NCBI RefSeq assembly: GCF_024437655.1
Contig: NZ_JANBVF010000009.1
Span: 1 to 64,000 of the forward strand
From: Chitinolyticbacter albus
GTDB taxonomy: Bacteria > Pseudomonadota > Gammaproteobacteria > Burkholderiales > Chitinibacteraceae
DNA: 64,000 nt
Reading direction: 5' to 3'
Shown: positions 28,905-35,779 of the stretch, piece by piece
Layout: each line of letters opens with the position of its first letter
How positions within the stretch are numbered: position 1 is the first letter of the stretch
Position numbers and translations under genes: made by a program
The notes under the pieces: model-generated
Database searches by the model: none
Seen by the model: the letters and a program-made list of their open reading frames with translations, nothing else
Told to the model about the DNA's origin: nothing

Positions 28905-29905
28905 GCACGCCGCAAGCGAACGCCACCTTCTACGATGGCGCCACCTCCGGGGCATGGCCAGTCACGTTGACGCGTGAGGGCCAGCAGCTGCAGGTGAACG
29001 GCCTCGCCGAGGCACGCAGCTATGCCTTGGCCGAGGTGAAGCTGGAGCCGCGGCTCGGGTCGCAGCCACGCCGGATGGCGCTGCCGGGCGGCGCGATCTG
29101 CGAAAGCCACGACCACGACGGCATCGCCGCAGTGTTCGGCCAAGGCGACGGCTTGCTGCACCACCTGGAAAGTCGATGGCGCTGGGTGGGCTACGCGGCG
29201 CTGCTGCTTGCCGGCTTCGGCGTGGCATTCTACCTGTGGGGCCTGCCCCTCTTGGCCAGCAGCGCCACGCTGATGACTCCGCCCGTCGTCGAGCGCGTGA
29301 TCGGCGACAAGGCGTTCGAGCATCTGGCCACGCTGGATCTCGATCTGAAACCGACTGCGCTGCCGGCCAAGCGCCAGGCAGCCCTACGCCAGCGCTTCGC
29401 CCAGCTGGTCCCTTCCGATAGTCGCTACCAGTACCGGCTGCACTTTCGCGCGGCACCAACGATCGGCGCCAACGCCTTCGCCCTGCCCGGCGGCGTGGTC
29501 GTGCTGACCGATGAGCTCGCCGCCATCGTCAGCGACGACGAGGTGATTGCCGTGCTGGCGCACGAAATCGGCCACGTGGAGCTGCGTCACGGCCTGCGCA
29601 TGATCTACCAGAGTACCGGCATGGGCGTGGCCGTTTCCGCCGTGCTGGGTGACGCCCCCAGCGCCGCAGCGCAGGTTGCAAGCTTCGGCGCGCTGGTGCT
29701 GCAACTGGGCTATTCGCGCGAGCTGGAGAGCGAGGCCGATCGCTACGCCCAGGAGCGCCTGACCGCACTGGGCCAAGACCGCCGTAAGCTCGGCAGCGCG
29801 CTTGCCAAGCTGATGAAGGCGCACAAGGAGAGCGAGTTGAAAGTGCCGGCCCTGCTGTCGTCGCATCCGGATACGGCAGAGCGGATCAAGACCTTGTCCC
29901 GATAA
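28901..29905 (+). CDS. M48-family membrane metalloprotease
   Basis: 334 residues from a GTG start overlapping the DUF898 stop. An N-terminal cytoplasmic domain of about 90 residues is followed by a membrane segment (WVGYAALLLAGFGVAFYLWGLPLL, about 90-115), then a peptidase domain with zinc site HEIGH (H221, E222, H225) and the third ligand in RELESEADRYA. FRAAPTIGANAFALPGGVVVLTDEL is the usual M48 lead-in. The catalytic domain would face the periplasm if the N-terminus is inside. Probably acts with the DUF898 protein in membrane or envelope quality control; that is inference. Confidence 0.9.
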   Translation: MSTPQANATFYDGATSGAWPVTLTREGQQLQVNGLAEARSYALAEVKLEPRLGSQPRRMALPGGAICESHDHDGIAAVFGQGDGLLHHLESRWRWVGYAALLLAGFGVAFYLWGLPLLASSATLMTPPVVERVIGDKAFEHLATLDLDLKPTALPAKRQAALRQRFAQLVPSDSRYQYRLHFRAAPTIGANAFALPGGVVVLTDELAAIVSDDEVIAVLAHEIGHVELRHGLRMIYQSTGMGVAVSAVLGDAPSAAAQVASFGALVLQLGYSRELESEADRYAQERLTALGQDRRKLGSALAKLMKAHKESELKVPALLSSHPDTAERIKTLSR

Positions 29906-29949
29906 GGCATAAGCCGCCTCCGGAAGGCGGGTAGCCTGGAGCGGGCAAC

Positions 29950-29994
29950 CGCCAAGACTCGCCCCGTTGATTTTCAACGGGGCGAGTCTTGGCG
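29950..29994. repeat. 21-bp perfect inverted repeat
   Basis: Arms CGCCAAGACTCGCCCCGTTGA and its exact complement are separated by TTT, giving a 21-bp perfect stem. It lies 44 bases after the M48 gene. There is no T-run on either side, so it is not a canonical terminator, although it could act as a bidirectional one. It also marks the border between core genes and the accessory region. Confidence 0.75.
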
Positions 29995-30064
29995 TCGGCG
30001 GGAGCAGCACCCCGAGCCGAACCCCAGGAAGTCAGCGCCGCTGGTTGGGCGATGCGGCAAGAGG

Positions 30065-30196
30065 TCAACGCTCGATGCCCTCGCCGTCAGACTGCTGGAT
30101 GTTGAGCAGCAGCACGGCGTAGACGTCCACATCGAGGTGCTGCCATGCGGCGTGCATCGCTCGACCCAGGTCGTCGGCTTGGCGGCCTGGTTTAAG
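30065..30196 (-). pseudogene. Possible 3' fragment of an unidentified gene
   Basis: A minus-strand frame ending in TGA at 30065 reads ADDLGRAMHAAWQHLDVDVYAVLLLNIQQSDGEGIER with G/C-rich third positions, as in real genes here. It has no good start, and upstream the frame degenerates into Arg/Pro-rich peptide. It lies directly downstream of the serine hydrolase gene. It could be a truncated relic; I do not recognise the parent family. Confidence 0.3.
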
Positions 30197-30263
30197 GCGG
30201 CTTGCAGCGGGGCGCCGAGCTGGAGGCCGTCCTCGACAGGCTGCAGTGGCATGGCGCGTGGGT

Positions 30264-31403
30264 TCAGTCCAGGAGTCGCGTCAGGGCGTCGGCCAGGCGC
30301 TCTTCCGCATGCGCGGCGTAGCCGTTCGCCAGAACCACCGCGGCACGGTCGCGCTCCGGCGCGATGGCCATCATGGCATAGAAGCTGTATTCGTCGCTGC
30401 CTGCGCTGAAGGCGATCGGGCGCGACTTGAAGTCGGCCGTCTGCATCCAGCCGGGTGATTGCAGGTCGCCGACCACCTCGTGCATCTGCCGGGCCGTTGC
30501 TGGGCTGATGAGCAGGCCCTCGGTGCCGCGCAAGGCCCGCAGGTGCAGTTGCAGGAAGGCGGCAACCTCCGTCAGCCGCATGCTCAGGCCGCCTGCCGGA
30601 TTCACGACCGGCGGGAACGCGATCAACGGTGTGTCGGGATCGATAGCCACCCACTGGCCCGAGCCGTCCAGCAGGTGCGGCCAGGGCTGAGCGCGATCGG
30701 AGCGCGCAGCGGGCGACACGAACTGGGGCGAGATGCCCAGCGGCCGGAACAGCCGCGCCTGCATCAGTTCCTCGTAGTCCTGCTGGCCGACCTCTTCGAG
30801 GACTGCGCCCATCGCCATGTAGCCGCCGTTCGAGTAGACGAAGGTCCCGGGCGGCGTGGCGGGCGGCTGGGCTACCGCCCAACGCAGGAACTGCATGCGC
30901 TGCTCGCGCGGGGTCCCACTCATCGGCGGGAGCGCAAGAAACTCGTCCAGCGACACGAGGGCATAGAGGCCGCTGCGATGCGTTAGCAGGTCGCGCACGG
31001 TGACTTGGGCGTACTCCGGCAGGCCGATTGCAGCCAGCTCGGGAATCGCCTCGTACAGGCGCATGTCCCAACGCAGCCGTCCGGCCTGGACCTCGACGCC
31101 TGCGAGGGTGGCGGTAAAGGCCTTCGTCATCGAGCCGATCGAGAAGCGGTCGAATGCCGACACCGCGTTCGCGCCGGTGCCCCCGACGCGGCGAAGGCCG
31201 GCGGCGCCAAATCGCATTGCGTGCGAGTCGGCCGCCAGGACGGCAACGCCAGGCATTCCATTGGAAGCGATCGTCTCGCGCGCGACCGTATTGGCGTCAG
31301 CCAGCTCGGAGGTAGAGTCCCCGCCGCCGCAAGCCACCAGCATGGCGGCGGCAACCCAGGTGGCGATGAATCGGGAATAGAGGGGCAGGCGTCGTTTGTA
31401 CAT
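30264..31403 (-). CDS. Serine hydrolase lipoprotein, beta-lactamase/class C fold
   Basis: 379 residues. A lipoprotein signal with lipobox LVAC (C25) precedes a class C beta-lactamase/DD-peptidase-like domain: SMTK (S91, K94), YSN (Y190, N192), VRDLLTHRSGL and a C-terminal strand. The domain (Pfam Beta-lactamase) includes esterases, D-aminopeptidases and penicillin-binding-like enzymes; which one this is cannot be said. The start at 31403 has AAGGA upstream. It lies 92 bases downstream of the aspartyl protease gene on the same strand, so they may form a unit. Confidence 0.88.
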   Translation of the reverse strand: MYKRRLPLYSRFIATWVAAAMLVACGGGDSTSELADANTVARETIASNGMPGVAVLAADSHAMRFGAAGLRRVGGTGANAVSAFDRFSIGSMTKAFTATLAGVEVQAGRLRWDMRLYEAIPELAAIGLPEYAQVTVRDLLTHRSGLYALVSLDEFLALPPMSGTPREQRMQFLRWAVAQPPATPPGTFVYSNGGYMAMGAVLEEVGQQDYEELMQARLFRPLGISPQFVSPAARSDRAQPWPHLLDGSGQWVAIDPDTPLIAFPPVVNPAGGLSMRLTEVAAFLQLHLRALRGTEGLLISPATARQMHEVVGDLQSPGWMQTADFKSRPIAFSAGSDEYSFYAMMAIAPERDRAAVVLANGYAAHAEERLADALTRLLD

Positions 31404-31495
31404 GGCAGTCCTTCGGGTGTATTGCACATAGGTTTAGGGGTTTAGAGTCCTGACCGGGTGGCCTGGCCCGCTTTTGCCGCGCTGCACGCGGCCGA

Positions 31496-32692
31496 TCAGA
31501 TCAGTTCGCGCAGGCGCAGCGTGACCTCGCGCTCGGCGGCGGCGCCGTCGCGCAGGCGCAGCTGCGGCGACCCGCCCGGTGTCGCCAGAGCCCGCCGCAA
31601 CATGCGGGCATCGCCGGCCAGCGGCAGGCCGTCGAGCGCAAGCAATTCGTCGTCGAGTTGCACGCCCGCGTCGGCGGCCGGGCTGCCAGGCACCACGTCG
31701 GCAACGACAAAGCGACCGTCGCGCAGCGGCGCTGCCAGCCCGGCGCACGGCGCAACGAACGGCTGCGACCGCGCGGCGCCGGGCTCGAGGTGCAGGCGCC
31801 GGCCCGCGCTGTCCAGCGTGACGGCGAAGCGGTGCCACAGCTCGCCGCCGAGGTTGCCCATCCACCCGTCGCTGCCGAACAGCCCGTCGTTCTCCAGCGA
31901 CAGCTCCACGACCACGCCGCGGAAGAGCTGGTCGCCGAGGCCGAGTTCGCCCACACGCACGATGTCGCCGCGTGTCACCCCGTTTGTGCCGATACCGGTC
32001 ACCATGCGCACCGCGGGCTGCAGGCGCCGGCGCAGGTCCAGGCGTTCGACCGACGGCGTGAACACCGTGACCGCATTGAAGGCCCCGGTGTCGATCGAGA
32101 ACCAGCCGATTTCGCCGGCGACGCGGGCTTGCACCAGCAGCTTGCCGCTGGGGCTGCGCTGCAGCGGCAGTATCGTCGCGCCGGGCGGCGGCGCCGGCAG
32201 GCCGGCGGCGGACGCGGTCAGCCGCAGGCGGCCAGCGGCGTAGTCCAGCCGGGGCACGAAGCGCTCGAAGAATCCCATACCGAGCACGCCGTCGTACGTG
32301 AACTCCTCTGGCATCGGGATGACGTAGGCGACGCTATCGCGCACGACGGCGTCGCCGACCGCCAGCCTGTCGAGCTGCACCCAGTGCCGGGGCACGCTCG
32401 GGCCGCCGGCTCCCGAGCCGGGTACCGTGCCCTCGGACAGCTTCAGGCCGAGCCGCGCCGCGGTCCTTGCGCTGACCACATCGCGGTCGGCGCCGCTGTC
32501 GAGCAGGAAGTGTAGCGCCTGTCCGTTGACGCTGACCTCGACCGACGCATACACGCCGTCGAGAGCCATCGGCAGCTCGACCACTTCGACCGGCGCATCG
32601 CCGCTCCCCCCGCTCCCGCCACCTCCACAGCCCGCCAGGCTGGCCGCGAGCGGCGCCACGAGCGACGCCTGCAGGAACCTCCTCCGATCCAT
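31496..32692 (-). CDS. Retropepsin-like aspartyl protease with C-terminal PDZ domain, exported
   Basis: 398 residues. The N-terminus MDRRRFLQASLVAPLAASLAGC has a twin-arginine motif (RRRFLQ) and a lipobox ending at C22, followed by a Gly/Ser linker. Two aspartyl-protease half-sites are visible: LDSGAD (D65) and SIDTGAFN (D201), each followed by hydrophobic strands, so the chain could form an active site within one molecule. The last 80 residues read as a PDZ domain (FVVADVVPGSPAADAGVQLDDELLALDG). AGGAGG lies just upstream of the ATG. Probably a membrane-anchored periplasmic protease. Confidence 0.85.
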   Translation of the reverse strand: MDRRRFLQASLVAPLAASLAGCGGGGSGGSGDAPVEVVELPMALDGVYASVEVSVNGQALHFLLDSGADRDVVSARTAARLGLKLSEGTVPGSGAGGPSVPRHWVQLDRLAVGDAVVRDSVAYVIPMPEEFTYDGVLGMGFFERFVPRLDYAAGRLRLTASAAGLPAPPPGATILPLQRSPSGKLLVQARVAGEIGWFSIDTGAFNAVTVFTPSVERLDLRRRLQPAVRMVTGIGTNGVTRGDIVRVGELGLGDQLFRGVVVELSLENDGLFGSDGWMGNLGGELWHRFAVTLDSAGRRLHLEPGAARSQPFVAPCAGLAAPLRDGRFVVADVVPGSPAADAGVQLDDELLALDGLPLAGDARMLRRALATPGGSPQLRLRDGAAAEREVTLRLRELI

Positions 32693-32748
32693 ATTGCCTC
32701 CTATGGCGCAGACGAAATAACTGTATTGCATATTTTTTTGTTATCAAG

Positions 32749-32930
32749 CGTTCATTCTGGGCAGCGCAGGCTGTGTGGGCGCGCGCGAGGCGCTCGGCCG
32801 CCAAGCCGCACCACAGCGCGTCGTCGCTGGAGCGCCGCGCGATCTCGAGCAGCGTCAGGCGGATCAGGTTTCGCTGCACGAGGCTGCCGCCGAAGCGGTG
32901 CGTCCGCGGGCTATCAACGGCACACCTGCA
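32749..32930 (-). pseudogene. Remnant resembling the C-terminus of a TTC38-like TPR protein
   Basis: The minus strand reads HRFGGSLVQRNLIRLTLLEIARR then SSDDALWCGLAAERLARAHTA. It ends abutting the aspartyl protease start region. The 'GGS-x2-QR-(D/N)-...-TLL' pattern followed by a helix is how bacterial tetratricopeptide repeat protein 38 homologues end. No start or upstream TPR region is left. The frame runs on into the protease gene without a proper stop, so it is a decayed fragment. Confidence 0.35.
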
Positions 32931-33284
32931 CCAAGGAGATAGCCCGCCTTATCCATGGCGTCTGTTCAGGGCACGAAGACGACTTCTGGAAACTGCGTCG
33001 ATACTCCGTTCAGCAGCGCGTTACAGCTGGCTCCGCGCAGGTGACAATCGAAAAATGCCACGGCGTGGCACGTTGGATCGAGGCGGCGCGAATCGGGTCG
33101 ACCGTGCCAATGGTGTCGGCCGCATCCTCCGGTAGCAGGCCCAAGACTGATGCGACTTGCGCAAGGATCAGGACGAAGTCGCTATAGGTGGCGAGCAGTT
33201 CATTACATCTACACCTCTTGAAAAACCAGACTGTCTTCGCTTTATTGGGTACTCTCACTGTGAATCGCCTGACTTTCTGCCACC
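32931..33284. other. Gene-poor spacer of mixed composition
   Basis: About 350 bases with no reliable gene. A minus-strand frame (about 33010-33210) encodes NELLATYSDFVLILAQVASVLGLL and a short tail, which looks mildly protein-like and may be another relic. Composition shifts from G+C-rich to A+T-rich towards the attC-like site that follows. Confidence 0.3.
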
Positions 33285-33383
33285 GGGCTAACCTTTCAGT
33301 CAACTGGACAGCCTAAAGCTACGCTTTGGGTTCCCTTCGCTGCTGTGCGGCTCCGGCTGCCAGTTACTTCCAACGTTATGCCC
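33285..33383 (+). repeat. attC-like integron recombination site (copy A)
   Basis: A 99-bp imperfect palindrome with all attC parts. Outer boxes are GGGCTAAC (33285-33292) and GTTATGCCC (33375-33383). Inner boxes are AACTGGACAGCC (33302-33313) and GGCTGCCAGTT (33355-33365), which pair perfectly except for one extra A at 33308, the extrahelical base typical of attC. The apical part has a further AAAGC/GCTTT stem. The right end, GTTATGC, matches cassette ends of chromosomal integrons. Confidence 0.7.
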
Positions 33384-33622
33384 AATACGCCCATGACCCT
33401 GGCCGACCTTGATAACGCATTGATACAGAGCGTGATTGCGGCCATGTACGGCTGTTTGAGGTCTATTGCTCGGCCACATATAACAAGACCAACTGGCCAT
33501 CTGACAAATTGTCAATTCATGCATTGAAAACATCAATGTATTTTGATCAAGCCGCGAAACCGGGGACAAAGGAACATTTTGCCTCCCAATGGCGCACAAC
33601 ATGGCTTGCGGCATTGATTTGA
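33378..33622 (+). pseudogene. Frameshifted cassette open reading frame
   Basis: Just after attC copy A an ATG (33378, or 33393) opens the frame PMTLADLDNALIQSVIAAMYGC. It then loses sense, while the frame displaced by two bases continues as LFEVYCSATYNKTNWPSDKL then SIHALKTSMYFDQAAKPGTK and EHFASQWRTTWLAALI to a TGA at 33622. Together they would make one protein of about 80 residues with a single frameshift near 33448. I do not recognise it. Alternatively both pieces are chance open frames. Confidence 0.35.
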
Positions 33623-33817
33623 TAAAAACGGAAAGAGCGCAGTTATTTTGGAATGCAATTATGGCTAGACTAACTGGGCCTATATGCTCTTGACCCACAC
33701 AAAAGACATACACAAAACAACTGGGCAGGCTCTTACGATCCCGCAACAACTGCAACCGTTGATAGTTGCTTGGCTCTGAAAAAAATTACTCACTATGGCC
33801 ATAGAAGATGAATATTA
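33623..33817. other. A+T-rich non-coding part of cassette 1
   Basis: 195 bases without a convincing gene between the broken ORF and attC copy B; clearly more A+T-rich than the chromosome. Confidence 0.35.
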
Positions 33818-33915
33818 GGTATAGCCTTCCGATCAATGTGACAGCCCAAAGTTGCGCTTTGGATTCCCTCCGCCGCAAGCGGCTCCAGCTGCCCGGTTAC
33901 CTCCAACATTGGGCC
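33818..33915 (+). repeat. attC-like site (copy B), degenerate
   Basis: 98 bp that align with copy A along their whole length, almost without gaps, at roughly three quarters identity. Shared blocks include GACAGCC, GCGCTTTGG, GCGGCTCC, AGCTGCC/GGCTGCC and TCCAAC. The left outer box has drifted to GGTATAGC and the right reads ATTGGGCC instead of GTTRRRY. The apical stem CCAAAG/CTTTGG is perfect. Because the outer boxes are poor it may no longer recombine. Confidence 0.55.
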
Positions 33916-33929
33916 ATGAGGATCGCGTA

Positions 33930-34406
33930 GTGAAACAGATCTTGGTCATCCTGATAGTAGCGGTAACTTTTGGCTGCACGCCCACTCCTAAAGTAGAAGA
34001 GACGGTAGATAAAGAGAGAGCCAACCTCACCACGCTGGTCATGGAGTCCATGATTGAAATCCAGCGCAAGGATCGCGAACACGTTCACTTCAAGGCAGAG
34101 CAACTTTTTGTTTCAGAGCGAGCGACTTCTGGAAATCCAAGAGAATTTGATTTGGCGGTTGGCCAAGTGTTCTTTCACCCCGACCACCACTATCGAATCG
34201 TTTTTACCGTCCGTGAAATCGACGATTCAATTGTGGTGCTAGACTACGAATCAGTTTTCTCACACGAATCTTTCGGAAAGAATTTGATCACAAAGGACAG
34301 GGGCACAATTAATGTGCCCTACAAGCAACCGGTAGCGGCCCACCAAAGCGCTCCAGCGGACAGTTCACCAACTGCGCGGCCACCGGCGCTGATTTTCATT
34401 CGTTAG
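33930..34406 (+). CDS. Cassette-encoded small lipoprotein
   Basis: 158 residues from a GTG start with AGGA seven bases upstream. The N-terminus KQILVILIVAVTFGC is a short lipoprotein signal with Cys in the lipobox. Then follow a charged helix (TVDKERANLTTLVMESMIEI) and a likely beta-rich part (FDLAVGQVFFHPDHHYRIVFTVREIDDSIVVLDYESVF). It is A+T-rich. The stop codon TAG lies inside the right box GTTAGGC of the next attC site, as is common for integron cassette genes. No family recognised; location would be the inner face of an envelope membrane. Confidence 0.7.
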   Translation: MKQILVILIVAVTFGCTPTPKVEETVDKERANLTTLVMESMIEIQRKDREHVHFKAEQLFVSERATSGNPREFDLAVGQVFFHPDHHYRIVFTVREIDDSIVVLDYESVFSHESFGKNLITKDRGTINVPYKQPVAAHQSAPADSSPTARPPALIFIR

Positions 34407-34408
34407 GC
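34338..34408 (+). repeat. attC-like site (copy C), short 59-base-element type
   Basis: About 71 bp. The right box is an exact GTTAGGC (34402-34408). The left box GCCCACC (34338-34344) fits RYYYAAC at six of seven positions. Inner arms share AGCGC/GCGCT, and the apex is a perfect CAGTT-CACC-AACTG hairpin. This is the length of classical cassette 59-base elements, unlike the 99-bp copies A and B, so the cassettes have different origins. Confidence 0.6.
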
Positions 34409-34425
34409 CTCGTGGAGCACGCATC

Positions 34426-34827
34426 GTGAACCGAACACCCGCAGTCCTCTTATTTGGCATCTGTGCCACTCTCCACGCCGCAGAACCGGCTTTCAAGTCA
34501 TGGGACGGCAATTACCTTCCTATTTTTCAGCTTCCACGGGAGAAGCACGCTGAGTCCTTTGAGACGCTTCTGGCGAGTTCCATCCCCTCTCCTTCGACGG
34601 CCGAAGATTTGGCTACGCGCTACTGGTTTAGCAATCATGGTCTCCTCGCTGAGGAGGGGCTCCGCGTTTCTGGCTTGTTCCGTATCGGGCGCGACATCAA
34701 GGGATTTGCGGCGAAAGGAGAGTGGGTTTGGGAGGTTCGCGTTACGCATCTTGGTTTCAGTCTTGACGGGGTCATTTGGATCAACGCGCACTCAAAAAAG
34801 ATTCATGCTTTCGGCCCGAAATCGTAA
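34426..34827 (+). CDS. Cassette-encoded exported hypothetical protein
   Basis: 133 residues from a GTG start 18 bases after the attC copy C right box, with GTGGAG upstream. The signal peptide MNRTPAVLLFGICATLHAAEP has a clear AxA-type site. The mature part (FETLLASSIPSPSTAEDLATRYWF, GLLAEEGLRVSGLFRIGRDI, GEWVWEVRVTHLGFSLDGVIWIN) looks like a compact alpha+beta periplasmic protein ending GPKS. No family recognised. Position directly behind an attC and A+T-rich codon use support cassette origin. Confidence 0.7.
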   Translation: MNRTPAVLLFGICATLHAAEPAFKSWDGNYLPIFQLPREKHAESFETLLASSIPSPSTAEDLATRYWFSNHGLLAEEGLRVSGLFRIGRDIKGFAAKGEWVWEVRVTHLGFSLDGVIWINAHSKKIHAFGPKS

Positions 34828-34830
34828 GTC

Positions 34831-34837
34831 GGCTAAC
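34831..34837 (+). repeat. Possible left box of a fourth, truncated attC
   Basis: GGCTAAC lies three bases after the stop of the exported protein gene, where a cassette's attC should begin. No matching GTTAGCC is found in the next 150 bases, so the site seems truncated or rearranged. Confidence 0.3.
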
Positions 34838-35417
34838 TCTCCTTGCGTTGCAATGCCCATGCTGACCCAGCGCCCCTCTGTCCCCCACCACCCCGAGGCT
34901 CTGCCTGGGCTGCCTATCATTCGGCGGCCAGCGAACCCAGCTGCTGCGCATCGGTGCTGCTTGGTACGTTTAGGTCGCATTCCCGGACACTGGCGACCTG
35001 AATACGAAGGCGAGGCGCTCTGTTAGTGAAACAGCCGTGCAGCAATGAACACGCAAGCGCAGCGTCTGTCAAAATGCCCACCTCATCCTTCGAACGGATG
35101 TCTTGAAGCAGGCTTCCCCACTGGAAGGCGCTGCCCAAGTGAAACGCTAGAGTCTGCAATGCGATGCTCAGCCGACACTGACCAACTTGTTCATGAACTT
35201 CTGCTTCGGCCGAGAACCGGCCGTTGGATTCTTGCTGCGGTTGACCAGAGCAGATCGAGGGCGGACATCCTACGTTTGACTTATGTAGAAATCGTCGTTT
35301 GCCTTAGCGCTCTTGTCCGGTATTGACTCACGCAAGTTCGCTGAGAAGGATCAGATGTGATCGATCGGCACATGCTACGCTGAGCGACTCTTTTGAAGCA
35401 TAGTTGTGGAGCTCCTC
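34838..35417. other. Gene-poor tail of the cassette region
   Basis: 580 bases with no well-supported gene. A frame at 35045-35326 (93 codons, MNTQAQRLSKCPPHP...) is open but lacks a ribosome-binding site and reads unlike a protein. A GTTAGTG at about 35022 resembles an attC right box without a visible partner. Confidence 0.35.
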
Positions 35418-35606
35418 ATGTTTACCTGTCTTAATCAGTCTTGCGATGCACGCTGGAAACAGGAAGAAGTAGTAATCAAGAACGAAGGACAGGGTGAGCT
35501 GTTTCGCTGCCCGCTGTGTGGTGCTAGAAACCGGGTGGTCCGCAGTGTAAAGCCCAATGGCCGCGTCACTTACAAGCAGATATATCCCAGTCAGCGAACT
35601 GAATAA
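35418..35606 (+). CDS. Small zinc-ribbon protein
   Basis: 62 residues with two metal-binding knuckles: C-x4-C at the start (FTCLNQSCDARW) and CPLC in the middle (FRCPLCGARNRVVRSV), followed by a basic tail (NGRVTYKQIYPSQRTE). This is a single zinc ribbon, perhaps nucleic-acid binding. The ATG has GGAG seven bases upstream. It is A+T-richer than the chromosome and sits between the cassette region and ssrA. I do not recognise a named family. Confidence 0.65.
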   Translation: MFTCLNQSCDARWKQEEVVIKNEGQGELFRCPLCGARNRVVRSVKPNGRVTYKQIYPSQRTE

Positions 35607-35728
35607 TGCATCGCCCCTGCTTGCGCAGGTTCTGATGGGTTGCCTCGACAGGTTGAATCCACAGTCAAATGGCCATATCACTTCAAGCGCCTTGCCTCCC
35701 AGTGTTGACGATCACCCCAAATAGTCCC

Positions 35729-35761
35729 AAAAAAAAGCCACCAAGCTTTCGCTAAGTGGCT
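35729..35761 (-). terminator. Rho-independent terminator of ssrA
   Basis: On the minus strand AGCCACTTAGC-GAAA-GCTTGGTGGCT forms a stem with a GNRA tetraloop followed by eight T, 19 bases beyond the tmRNA 3' CCA. Confidence 0.9.
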
Positions 35762-35779
35762 GATTTTTAACAGAAATAG

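Noticed and set aside
29974-31071. Minus-strand 365-codon frame
   Set aside because: Arg/Ala/Pro-rich shadow of the serine hydrolase gene; the hydrolase frame has motifs, lipobox and ribosome-binding site.
32334-32879. Minus-strand open frame of 181 codons overlapping the protease start
   Set aside because: Beyond the first 45 codons it is a shadow of the protease gene in another frame; only the first part is kept, as a relic.
33300-33755. Minus-strand open frame of 151 codons
   Set aside because: It runs through attC copy A, has no ribosome-binding site and a composition unlike a protein; the plus-strand cassette reading explains the region better.
35045-35326. Plus-strand 93-codon frame
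   Set aside because: No ribosome-binding site, odd amino acid make-up and no neighbouring support.
35607-35728. att repeat left by an island integrated at ssrA
   Set aside because: I compared this stretch by eye with the last 30 bases of ssrA and saw no duplicate; absence elsewhere in the window likewise.
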